Source: Amycolatopsis sp. WAC 01376 | Lineage (GTDB): Bacteria > Actinomycetota > Actinomycetes > Mycobacteriales > Pseudonocardiaceae | NCBI RefSeq assembly: GCF_003947415.1 | Contig: NZ_QHKL01000003.1 | Location: 62,001-126,000 of the forward strand | Reading direction: 5' to 3' | Length of the DNA: 64,000 nucleotides | Shown here: positions 39,053-46,692 of the stretch, piece after piece | Numbering within the stretch: position 1 is the first letter of the stretch | Layout of the letters: each line of letters starts with the position of its first letter | Made by a program: the position numbers and the translations under genes | The notes under the pieces: generated by a model | Databases searched by the model: none | What the model was told of the DNA's origin: nothing | The model's input: only the letters and a program-made list of their open reading frames with translations

Positions 39053-39774
39053 GAATCCTCCAGAATTCCGTTGCGCAGCAAGGGAATCATGCTGCTCGTA
39101 TCGAGCTTCGCGGCGAGTGTCACGTCGTTCGCGTGTCCGGCCGCGGCGAGCTCACGTCCTGAAGAACACTCTGTCAGTGCTTCGGCGATGTCGATCGATT
39201 TCGCCGCGATGGCCGCGAGGCGGGCTTCGGCGGACAGGCGGCCGTAGCCGTCCAGCGCCGCGACGATCGCCCCCGCGCCGAGCTGATCCTCGACGCACGG
39301 CCGCAGCGGCCCGAACGTCTTGGCCTCGGTGTGGATGTCGATGCCCCAGCGTTCCCCGGCCGGGATGACGCCGATCGGCGCGCCGTCCGCCAGTTCCGCC
39401 GCGCGTTCGGCGACGGCCGTCGCGTTGCGCAGGCATCCCGCCAGGACGACGGCACCGGTCGTGGCGGCGGCGTCGCAGAGCGTGGCGCCGTTGGGGGAGG
39501 GGAGCGCGAGGAGGGTGCCGGAAGGGATTTCCGTCACAGACGAAGGTCGCAAGGTCCAGCGTTCTTCACCCGCGAGGATGGCACCTCGCGCTTTCGCGGC
39601 GTCCGCGCCGCGCTGATCGCGCCAGCGGACGGGCAGCACCCTGCCGCCGTTGCCGAGGACGAGATCCGTTGTGGTGCAGAAGGAAAGTACGTCGACGATG
39701 ACGAGAACGGCGCAGTCCGCGCCCAGTGCGCCGACTCCCTCGGTTCCCCATTCGAGTCTGATGTCCACCCCCAC
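39049..39774 (-). CDS. 2-phosphosulfolactate phosphatase (ComB) family protein
   Basis: A 241-residue protein from GTG 39774. VDIRLEWGTEGVG, VLVIVDVLSFCTTTDLVLG, LPSPNGATLC and GVIPAGERW are the ComB-family signature segments; the Asp in VDVLSF is the expected metal ligand. Bacteria without coenzyme M often keep this fold for an unknown phosphatase role. GTG 39768 is an alternative start; an upstream ATG (39840) would overlap the divergent rpiB start and is less likely. It is coupled to the MBL gene downstream. Confidence 0.75.
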   Translation of the reverse strand: MGVDIRLEWGTEGVGALGADCAVLVIVDVLSFCTTTDLVLGNGGRVLPVRWRDQRGADAAKARGAILAGEERWTLRPSSVTEIPSGTLLALPSPNGATLCDAAATTGAVVLAGCLRNATAVAERAAELADGAPIGVIPAGERWGIDIHTEAKTFGPLRPCVEDQLGAGAIVAALDGYGRLSAEARLAAIAAKSIDIAEALTECSSGRELAAAGHANDVTLAAKLDTSSMIPLLRNGILEDS

Positions 39775-39813
39775 AGCATGCTCGTCCGGGAACGTGATGG
39801 CAGACTCCGCGCT

Positions 39814-40287
39814 GTGCGTGTTTACCTTGGCTCTGACCATGCCGGTTTCGAACTGAAGAACCACCTCGTGGCCCACCTCAAGGAGCAGGGCCACGACGTC
39901 GAGGACGTCGGTCCCTTCGTCTACGACGCGGCCGACGACTACCCCGCGTTCTGCATCGAGGCGGCCCGCCGCGTCGTCGCGGACGAGGGCAGCCTCGGCA
40001 TCGTCGTCGGCGGCTCCGGCAACGGCGAGCAGATCGCGGCCAACAAGGTCAAGGGCGCTCGCGCCGGCCTCGCGTGGAGCGTCGAGACCGCGAAGCTCAC
40101 CCGCGAGCACAACCACGCCCAGCTGATCGGCGTCGGCGCGCGGATGCACACCACCGAAGAGGCCACGGAGATCGTCGAGGCGTTCCTCGCGACCCCGCCG
40201 AGCCCGGACGAGCGCCACGGCCGCCGCGTCCAGCAGATCCTGGACTACGAGAACACCGGCTGGCCGCCGCCGCTGCCCGAGCACTGA
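39814..40287 (+). CDS. rpiB: Ribose-5-phosphate isomerase B
   Basis: A 157-residue isomerase interconverting ribose-5-P and ribulose-5-P. MRVYLGSDHAGFELK and VVGGSGNGEQIAANK are the RpiB active-site segments, with Ser in place of the Escherichia coli catalytic Cys, as in M. tuberculosis. HNHAQLIGVGARMH supplies further ligands. GTG 39814 is chosen from the family start. It is followed after 1 bp by the glycosylase gene, the same order as Rv2465c-Rv2464c. Confidence 0.93.
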   Translation: MRVYLGSDHAGFELKNHLVAHLKEQGHDVEDVGPFVYDAADDYPAFCIEAARRVVADEGSLGIVVGGSGNGEQIAANKVKGARAGLAWSVETAKLTREHNHAQLIGVGARMHTTEEATEIVEAFLATPPSPDERHGRRVQQILDYENTGWPPPLPEH

Positions 40288-40288
40288 C

Positions 40289-41098
40289 ATGCCCGAGGGG
40301 CACACGCTCCATCGCCTGGCACGGCTGCACAAACGCCGTTTCGCCGGTCACCCGGTCGAGGTGAGCAGCCCGCAAGGACGATTCGCCGGTGAAGCGTCCC
40401 GTTTGGACGGCCGGTCGCTGGTCAAGGCCGAGGCGTACGGGAAGCACCTGTTCCACGACTACGGTCCACACGGGACGGTGCACGTCCACCTCGGCCTCTA
40501 CGGCACGTTCTCCGACGTGCCGCTGCCCGTTCTGGCGCCGGTGGGGCAGGTGCGGATGCGCTTGGTCGGCCCGACGCATTCCGCCGACCTGCGCGGCCCG
40601 AACCAGTGCGAACTCCTGGACGCGTCCCAAGTGGACGCGATCAAGGCACGGCTCGGCCCGGACCCGCTGCGCCGGGACGCGAAGCCGGACAAAGCGTGGG
40701 AGCGGATTTCGCGGTCGAAGACGTCGATCGCGGCACTGCTGATGGACCAGTCGGTGCTGGCGGGCGTCGGCAACGTGTATCGCGCCGAGGTGCTGTTCCG
40801 GCACGGTGTCGCCCCGCTCGTCCCCGGCCGCGCGCTCGACCGCGGGCTGTGGGACGACATGTGGGCGGATCTCGTGACGCTCATGCGGCACGGTGTCCGG
40901 GTGGGACGGATCGACACGGTCGCGCCGGAGCATCTGCCCGAGGCGACCGGCCGCGCGCCGCGGCAGGACCGGCACGGGGGCGAGGTCTACGTCTACCGCC
41001 GCGAGGGGATGCCTTGTCTCGTGTGCGGGACGGCGGTGCTGCGGAGCGATCTGGCGGCACGGAACCTCTTCTGGTGCCCGACCTGCCAGCCCGCCTGA
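40289..41098 (+). CDS. nei: Fpg/Nei family DNA glycosylase
   Basis: A 269-residue base-excision repair enzyme. It begins MPEGHTLHRLA, with the catalytic Pro-2 and Glu-3. The H2TH region reads LLMDQSVLAGVGNVYRAEVLF, and the C-terminal zinc finger has four Cys (CLVCG...WCPTC). By synteny it is the counterpart of M. tuberculosis Rv2464c. It removes oxidised bases and nicks the DNA. Start lies 1 bp after the rpiB stop, so co-translation is likely. Confidence 0.93.
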   Translation: MPEGHTLHRLARLHKRRFAGHPVEVSSPQGRFAGEASRLDGRSLVKAEAYGKHLFHDYGPHGTVHVHLGLYGTFSDVPLPVLAPVGQVRMRLVGPTHSADLRGPNQCELLDASQVDAIKARLGPDPLRRDAKPDKAWERISRSKTSIAALLMDQSVLAGVGNVYRAEVLFRHGVAPLVPGRALDRGLWDDMWADLVTLMRHGVRVGRIDTVAPEHLPEATGRAPRQDRHGGEVYVYRREGMPCLVCGTAVLRSDLAARNLFWCPTCQPA

Positions 41099-41129
41099 TG
41101 AGCTGAGTGGCACTGACGTGAGATGTCGC

Positions 41130-41172
41130 GAAAGCCACTTTCGGGACCACTGACGTCCCGAAAGTGGCTTTC
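41130..41172. terminator. 18-bp palindrome after the glycosylase gene
   Basis: Arms GAAAGCCACTTTCGGGAC (41130-41147) and its complement (41155-41172) around a 7-base loop. Pairing continues outward for six more bases with one mismatch. It is the first of three palindromes between the convergent genes ending at 41098 and 41403. Confidence 0.65.
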
Positions 41173-41239
41173 ACGACATGCCACAGTGCCCTTACCGCCC
41201 AAGAGCCGTCTCTGCCGCCGCGACGTTGCCGAAGGTGCC

Positions 41240-41302
41240 GCAAAGCCGTGAGGGCCTCCTTCCCTACTCTCAAGGTAGGGAAGGAGGCCCTCACGGCTTT
41301 GC
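41240..41302. terminator. 28-bp palindrome, second of three
   Basis: Perfect 28-bp arms (41240-41267, 41275-41302) around TCTCAAG. The left arm starts GCAAAGCCGTGAGGGCCTCC. Its sequence is unrelated to the flanking palindromes. Confidence 0.7.
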
Positions 41303-41327
41303 CTGCCCGCCTGACGAGCTTCCCGAA

Positions 41328-41382
41328 CGCTATGAACGGTCCGTTACTTGCAAATTTTGCAAGTAACGGACCGTTCATAGCG
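41328..41382. terminator. 27-bp palindrome with AT-rich centre (TTGCAAA family), third of three
   Basis: Perfect 27-bp arms around a single T (41355), starting CGCTATGAACGGTCCG and closing on CTTGCAAATTTTGCAAG. Relative to 34829-34881 it carries CCGTTAC in place of CCTTTCC with matching changes in the other arm. Confidence 0.75.
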
Positions 41383-41402
41383 CTTGGGGGAGGGGGCGCG
41401 GG

Positions 41403-42176
41403 CTAGAAGTCGAAGCCTCCGCCGTCGAACCCGCCGCCATCGAAGCCGCCACCGTCGAACCCGCCGGCGTCTCCGCCCGCGTCGCCTCCGGCATCGCCGC
41501 CCGCGTCACCGGCACCGGCGTCCTCCTGGCCCGCGTCATGGCCCGATTCCCAGGCCGACGCGCTCGCGATTCCCGCCATCCCGGAGAACATCGCGCTGAA
41601 CAGCAGCATCGAGCCGAGACCCCAGGCGCCGGCGACGAGCGCGGGCTTCCACCACGGCTCGCTGTACCAGCCCTGCGGCACCGGCCGGCCTGCCACGCGG
41701 CCACCGGGGTAGTAGTGGGGCGTCCGCTGGCTCGGGTCGGGCGAGGCTTCGTAGTGCTCGCCCTCGACGTCGACGGAGCGGTATTCGGTGACCTTGCCGG
41801 CGCGGTCGCGCTCTTCGCTGGCGGGCAGTTCCGGACCGGGGTCCATGCCCATCGCGAGCCGTGCCGCGCGGACGTAATAGAGGCCTTCGATGGCGGTCTC
41901 GCGCACCAGCCGGGCCTGTTCGACGGTCTGTGCCTGCTCCATCTGCGAGCCCGCCGCGGTGAAGCGTTCGGACGCGTCCGCCATCGCCTGCTGGGAGGCG
42001 GTGTCCGTGCCGGTGAGGTTCATGACCTGACCGCCGAGCCGCTCGACGAGGCGCCGCGCGTCGGCCTTCGCGTCGTCCAGCTGGCGCTTCTTGGCCGCCG
42101 CCTGGGATTTCGCGAAGTAGATGCCGCCGCCGACCACGACGACGAGGAGCACGATCAGGAAGATCGCGGTACCCAT
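41403..42176 (-). CDS. Membrane protein with Gly/Asp/Phe-repeat tail
   Basis: A 257-residue protein with an N-terminal membrane helix (IFLIVLLVVVVGGGIYF), a helical charged domain (about 25-110), a second membrane segment near GWYSEPWWKPALVAGAWGLG, and a C-terminal tail. The tail has repeats of DAGG and then FDGGG four times, ending FDF. The tail looks disordered or assembly-prone. Similar actinobacterial proteins exist but I cannot give a function. It ends just after the three palindromes. Confidence 0.65.
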   Translation of the reverse strand: MGTAIFLIVLLVVVVGGGIYFAKSQAAAKKRQLDDAKADARRLVERLGGQVMNLTGTDTASQQAMADASERFTAAGSQMEQAQTVEQARLVRETAIEGLYYVRAARLAMGMDPGPELPASEERDRAGKVTEYRSVDVEGEHYEASPDPSQRTPHYYPGGRVAGRPVPQGWYSEPWWKPALVAGAWGLGSMLLFSAMFSGMAGIASASAWESGHDAGQEDAGAGDAGGDAGGDAGGDAGGFDGGGFDGGGFDGGGFDF

Positions 42177-42262
42177 GGGTTCACTCCAGGAATCGTTCGG
42201 CCTTTGCTCCGATCAACGCGGACGGCCCGCCCGTGGTTCCCGCGCACACTGGCGGCAGAAAC

Positions 42263-42278
42263 TAGAACACGTTATAGT
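42263..42278 (+). promoter_or_regulatory. KstR-type operator overlapping a leaderless promoter
   Basis: TAGAACACGTTATA (42263-42276) fits the KstR consensus TNNAACNNGTTNNA exactly. TATAGT (42273-42278) overlaps it and sits 8 bp before ATG 42287 with no ribosome binding site between, as in leaderless actinobacterial transcripts. A bound TetR-type repressor would cover the -10. Confidence 0.65.
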
Positions 42279-42286
42279 TCGGCTCC

Positions 42287-43162
42287 ATGAAGTTCACCCT
42301 GTCGATCGCGATGAATCCGCTCGATCAGCTGGGCGAGCTCGCCCGCGCCGCCGAAGAGGCGGGTTTCTCCTCGATCGCGCTCCCGGATTCCCTGTTCTAC
42401 TCCGAAACGGTCTCGGCCGACTATCCGTACACGCCCGACGGCAGTCGCTTCTGGACGGAGGAGACGCCCTGGGCCGATCCGCTGGTCGCGGCCGCCTCGA
42501 TGGGCGCGGTCACCGAACGGCTCACGTTCTACACCTCCGTGCTCAAACTCGGCTCCCGCAATCCGGTCCTGCTCGCGCGTCAGGTCAACTCGGTCGCGGC
42601 GCTGACCGGCGGCCGGTTCGGCCTCGGGCTCGGCGTCGGCTGGTCGCCTGAGGAGTTCCGCTGGTGCGGCGCCCCGTACGAGAAGCGCGGCAAACGCGTC
42701 GACGAGGCCATCGAGGTGCTGCGGCTGATCCTCGACGGCGGGATGGTCGAATTCCACGGCGAGTTCTTCGACTTCGACAAGCTCCGTATGAGCCCGGCGC
42801 CGTCGTCGCGGGTGCCGTTCTACATCGGCGGCCACACCGACGTCGCGCTGCGCCGGGCCGCCCGCGTCGCCGACGGCTGGTCGTCGGCGATGATGAAGTT
42901 CGACGACCTCCGCGACACGATCGCCAAATTGCGCGGGCTGCTGGCCGAACGGGGCCGCGCCGACGATCCCTTCGAGTATCAGGCCGTGTGCATCGACAAG
43001 TTCGGTCTCGACGGCTATCGCGAACAGGGCGACATCGGCGTCACCGACATCATCACCATGCCGTGGGTGTTCGACGGTCTCGGTTTCGACGCCGAGGTCG
43101 GCCCGAAACTCGATTCCATCAAGAAGTTCGGCGACGAGATCATCGCGAAGATGGGAGACTGA
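42287..43162 (+). CDS. LLM-class F420/flavin-dependent oxidoreductase
   Basis: A 291-residue TIM-barrel luciferase-like protein: MKFTLSIAMNPLDQLGELARAAEEAGFSS (N-terminal strand and helix), then LGLGVGWSPEEFRWCG and FYIGGHTDVALRRAARVADGW. These are typical of F420-dependent members. ATG 42287 is the family start. It is preceded by a KstR-type operator and followed after 3 bp by an NTF2-like gene. That context suggests a step in sterol side-chain or ring catabolism; the reaction is not identified. Confidence 0.85.
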   Translation: MKFTLSIAMNPLDQLGELARAAEEAGFSSIALPDSLFYSETVSADYPYTPDGSRFWTEETPWADPLVAAASMGAVTERLTFYTSVLKLGSRNPVLLARQVNSVAALTGGRFGLGLGVGWSPEEFRWCGAPYEKRGKRVDEAIEVLRLILDGGMVEFHGEFFDFDKLRMSPAPSSRVPFYIGGHTDVALRRAARVADGWSSAMMKFDDLRDTIAKLRGLLAERGRADDPFEYQAVCIDKFGLDGYREQGDIGVTDIITMPWVFDGLGFDAEVGPKLDSIKKFGDEIIAKMGD

Positions 43163-43165
43163 ACA

Positions 43166-43612
43166 ATGGGTGTCGACGTCTGCTGGGATCCGGCCGCCAC
43201 GCAGCCGCCCGCGCGCCGAGCCGCGTTCCGTTCGATGACCGCGGTCACCGCCGGGGACAAGGCCGCCTGGCTCGAACTCTTCGCCGGTGACGCCGTCGTC
43301 GAGGACCCCATCGGCCCCTCGATGTTCGACGAAGAGGGCAAGGGACATCACGGGCACGACGGGATCAGTGCCTTCTGGGACAAGACGATCGCGAACGTCG
43401 AGCGCTTCCAGTTCACCATCCGCGACTCCCACGCCGCCGGTGACGAGGTCGCGAACGTCGGCACCATCACGACGTATCTGCCCGGAGGCTACCGCGTCGA
43501 CACCGACGGCGTGTTCGTCTACCGGGTGCGCGAGGACGGGCTGATCGTGTCGATGCGCGCGTTCTGGGAAACCGAGCGCGCCATGGCCACCGCCAGGAAA
43601 GCCGATGAGTGA
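43166..43612 (+). CDS. NTF2/SnoaL-like protein (steroid isomerase fold)
   Basis: A 148-residue alpha+beta-barrel protein: RAAFRSMTAVTAGDKAAWLELFAGDAVVEDPIG is the usual first helix pair and Asp-containing strand, and VYRVREDGLIVSMRAFWE the closing strands. The fold covers ketosteroid isomerases, cyclases and hydratases. It lies 3 bp after the LLM gene and shares its KstR-type promoter, so a steroid substrate is a reasonable guess. Confidence 0.8.
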   Translation: MGVDVCWDPAATQPPARRAAFRSMTAVTAGDKAAWLELFAGDAVVEDPIGPSMFDEEGKGHHGHDGISAFWDKTIANVERFQFTIRDSHAAGDEVANVGTITTYLPGGYRVDTDGVFVYRVREDGLIVSMRAFWETERAMATARKADE

Positions 43613-43638
43613 CCCTCGCCACCGGGTAGGTTCACGCC

Positions 43639-45405
43639 ATGCGGATCGGCGTGGTCAAGGTCGTGTTCCTGGTGGTGGGGTTCTACGCCTTGGACACGCT
43701 GATCTTCCTGCTGCTCGCCTTCGGTGGCGGCTTCCTGCTGGCCGGGATCGACAACGTCCCGCTGTTCATCCTCGCCGGGCTCGGCCTCGGCCTGCTGTTC
43801 GGCACCGGGGTCGCGGCGCTCCTTCCGTTGCGCCCGGCGCCCTTCGTGCCGAAAGGGGTTCCGCTCTACCGCGACGACGCCCCTGAGCTGTGGGCGACCC
43901 TCACCGAACTGGCGGAGGCGATCGGCACCCGGCTGCCGGACCAGGTGTGGCTCACCGCCGGGCCGGGGGCGTCGGTCGTCGAGGAAGCGCGGCTGTTCGG
44001 GCTGAAACCCGGTCGCCGGTTCCTGTCGATCGGCCTGCCGACGCTCCAAGCGTTCACGCGTGCCCAGGCTCGCGCCGTGCTGGCGCACGAGTTCGCCCAC
44101 TACGGGCAGCTCGACGGCCGGACCAGCGTGACCGGCTACCGCTCCCACGTCGCGGTCGCGCGGATGCTCGACCGCTTTCCCCGAAGCACGATCAACCCGC
44201 TGGCGTGGCTGTTCCGCGGCTACGCGCGGCTGTTCGTCCTCACCCAGCGGGTGGCTAGCCGCCGCCGTGAATACGGGGCCGACCAGGTCATGGGCCGGCT
44301 CGCCGGACGGGCCGCCGCGCATTCGGCGTTGCGGCTGCACGCGCGGCTCGACGGGGAATGGACGCGGTATCTCGGCGTCCACGTCGAACCCGGGGCGGAG
44401 GTCGAGATGGCCCCCGACACCGTCTACGGCGGTTTCGCCAGAATGCTCGAAGCGCGGCGCGAATGGCTGGCCACCGTCGACGAGCCCCTCCGGCTCCCCT
44501 TGCGCTGGGACACTCACCCGCCGACGTCGGAACGGTTGTGGGCCTTGGAAACCGCGCCCGACAAGTCCGATGTGGACGAACGACCGGCGCTGGGCCTGCT
44601 CGCCGACCCCGTCCGGTCCGCCGCCCGGCTCGAAGAGGCGTCGTTCGACTTCGGCGAGCGCCGTCGTCTCCCCTGGGACACCTACCCGCGCGAGGCGGCT
44701 TTGGCGCGGCTGAAGGTCGAAGCCGAGGCCGCGTACCGGGCCATCGCCCGGGCGTCGGGGCAGCCAGGCGGCAGCCTCGAAACGCTTCTCACGTTGTCCG
44801 GAGAGGATGTCCCGGAAGACGGGGTCATGGCCGCCGTCGTCCTGGCGGCCCTGGACGCGGGCACGATGCGCTTCGTGCACCGGTGGGACGACGAACCGGA
44901 TTTCGTCCTCGCCGACGGGTCTTTCCTGGACTTCGACCTCGTCGAGGATCTGCTGATCGGCGAACCGGAGCATGTCGCGCGTGCCCGCGCGGCACTGGCG
45001 GGGCTGGGCATCGACCCGGCGGCCGCGAACGGCGGGACGGAGCGGCTCTCGCCGGGGGAGGCGCCCGTGCTCGGCGGGTTGGCGAACGTGAAATTCGACG
45101 ATCTGCTCGGCCATCTGGTCATCACCGAACGCGGCCTGATCTTCTCGCCCGCTCCGGGGACCGAGTCCGACTCCGGGAAGGAGGCACTGCTCGCGCTGAT
45201 GGCACAGGCCCCGTTCGCGGTCGCCGCCAGGGCGGGCGCGATATGGCTGCCGTACGAGGAATTGTCACGCGTGGAGAAGCAGCGTGACATCCCGCTCAAG
45301 GCGACCGTGACCCTCTACAACGGCGCCGTGCACCGGATCCACGCCGTCTACACCGGCTACGTCCACGAGAAGTCGCACGAGACGATCCTCCAGGTGCTCA
45401 GGTGA
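43639..45405 (+). CDS. M48 family membrane metallopeptidase
   Basis: A 588-residue protein with two N-terminal membrane helices (about 5-60). A zinc motif HEFAH (about residue 151) follows and the third ligand is in RREYGADQ, the HtpX/Ste24 pattern. The long C-terminal part (~300-588) has no recognised domain. The active site should face the cytoplasm or the membrane surface. Its end overlaps the convergent sigma-factor gene by 8 bp. Confidence 0.85.
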   Translation: MRIGVVKVVFLVVGFYALDTLIFLLLAFGGGFLLAGIDNVPLFILAGLGLGLLFGTGVAALLPLRPAPFVPKGVPLYRDDAPELWATLTELAEAIGTRLPDQVWLTAGPGASVVEEARLFGLKPGRRFLSIGLPTLQAFTRAQARAVLAHEFAHYGQLDGRTSVTGYRSHVAVARMLDRFPRSTINPLAWLFRGYARLFVLTQRVASRRREYGADQVMGRLAGRAAAHSALRLHARLDGEWTRYLGVHVEPGAEVEMAPDTVYGGFARMLEARREWLATVDEPLRLPLRWDTHPPTSERLWALETAPDKSDVDERPALGLLADPVRSAARLEEASFDFGERRRLPWDTYPREAALARLKVEAEAAYRAIARASGQPGGSLETLLTLSGEDVPEDGVMAAVVLAALDAGTMRFVHRWDDEPDFVLADGSFLDFDLVEDLLIGEPEHVARARAALAGLGIDPAAANGGTERLSPGEAPVLGGLANVKFDDLLGHLVITERGLIFSPAPGTESDSGKEALLALMAQAPFAVAARAGAIWLPYEELSRVEKQRDIPLKATVTLYNGAVHRIHAVYTGYVHEKSHETILQVLR

Positions 45406-46618
45406 GCCGCTCCGCGCGCCGGGTCAGGTACTGCTTCTCGGGTTCGCTCGCGGTCTTGGCGGCGGCACGGAGGTAGGCCTCGCGCGCGGCGGCGGTGTCG
45501 CCTGCCAGTTCCAGCAGATGCCCCCGCACGGAAACGAGGCGGTGGGTCTGGCTCATCCGGCTGTCGTCGTCGAGGGTGGCGAGCAGTTCGAGACCCGCTT
45601 CCGGCCCGTTGACCTCCGCGACCGCGACGGCGCGATTCAGCGTGACGACAGGGCCGGGCGAAACCTTCTCGAGGACGTCGTAGAGCGCGAGGATCTGGGA
45701 CCAGTCCGTGTCGGCCGCCGTGGGCGCCTCACTGTGGACGGCGGCGATCGCGGCCTGCACCTGGTACGGCCCGACCGGGCCCGCTTCCAGTGCCGCGCTC
45801 ACCAGCGAAACGCCTTCGGCGATCAGTTCCGCGTTCCAGCTCGACCGGTCCTGCTCGGCGAGCGGGACGAGCGAGCCGTCTTCGACGGCGCGGGCGGCGC
45901 GGCGGGCGTCGGTCAGCAGCATGAGCGCGAGCAGACCGGTGACCTCGTCCTCGTCCGGCATGAGCCGCCGCAGCAGCCGGGTCAGCCGGATCGCCTCGGC
46001 GGTCAGGTCGGCGCGGTGCAGGTCGGGGCCGCCGCTGGTCGTGTAGCCCTCGTTGAAGATCAGGTACAGCACCTGGAGGACGACGCGGACCCGCTCGGCG
46101 AGCTCCGCCGCCGGCGGCAGGACGAATTCGGCGCCCGCCTTCTTGATGGTCTGTTTCGCCCGGCTGATCCGCTGGGCCAGCGTCGATTCCGGGACCAGGA
46201 AGGCGTTCGCGATCTCGCCCGTGGTCAGGCCGCCGACGGCGCGCAAGGTGAGCGCGAGCTGCGACGGCGCGGACAGGGAAGGGTGGCAGCACAGGAAAAG
46301 GACGGTGAGCGTGTCGTCCGATTCGGACACAGTGGACGCTTCACCGGCCGGCTCCATCAGCGCGGAGTTCTCCTCGCGACGGCGTCGCGCGCTCTCGCTG
46401 CGCCACTCGTCCACCAGCCGCCGGGTCGCGACCGTCGCGAGCCACGACTTCGGACTGTCCGGGATGCCCTGCACCGGCCACTGCTGCGCGGCCGAGAGCA
46501 GGGCTTCCTGGACGGCGTCCTCGCAGGCGTCGAACTGCCCGTGCTTGCGCACCAGCAACCCGATGACCTGCGGGGCCAGCTCCCGCAGGAGCGCTTCCAC
46601 CTGACGATCGTCCTTCAC
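45398..46618 (-). CDS. ECF sigma factor with C-terminal TPR-like domain (ECF42 type)
   Basis: A 406-residue sigma factor. Region 2 is LLVRKHGQFDACEDAVQEALLSA and region 4 is LTTGEIANAFLVPESTLAQRISRAK. The DUF6596 helical extension follows from about 185 (LYLIFNEGYTTSGG and HRADLTAEAIRLTRLL). This matches the ECF42 group, which works without an anti-sigma factor and usually sits beside DGPF/YCII-family genes. No DGPF gene is adjacent. ATG 46618 is the family start. Confidence 0.88.
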   Translation of the reverse strand: MKDDRQVEALLRELAPQVIGLLVRKHGQFDACEDAVQEALLSAAQQWPVQGIPDSPKSWLATVATRRLVDEWRSESARRRREENSALMEPAGEASTVSESDDTLTVLFLCCHPSLSAPSQLALTLRAVGGLTTGEIANAFLVPESTLAQRISRAKQTIKKAGAEFVLPPAAELAERVRVVLQVLYLIFNEGYTTSGGPDLHRADLTAEAIRLTRLLRRLMPDEDEVTGLLALMLLTDARRAARAVEDGSLVPLAEQDRSSWNAELIAEGVSLVSAALEAGPVGPYQVQAAIAAVHSEAPTAADTDWSQILALYDVLEKVSPGPVVTLNRAVAVAEVNGPEAGLELLATLDDDSRMSQTHRLVSVRGHLLELAGDTAAAREAYLRAAAKTASEPEKQYLTRRAERLT

Positions 46619-46634
46619 GACGCCAGTCTTACCC

Positions 46635-46685
46635 CATTTAGTCCTCTGGATGCGTACCCACCCACCGCATTCAGAGGACTAAATG
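46635..46685. terminator. 20-bp palindrome (TTTAGTCCTCTGAATGCG family)
   Basis: Arms 46635-46654 and 46666-46685 pair with one mismatch and share TTTAGTCCTCTG.ATGCG with the palindrome at 27117-27181. It lies 8 bp after the tauD-like stop, before the sigma-factor start region. Confidence 0.65.
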
Positions 46686-46692
46686 CGGAGGG

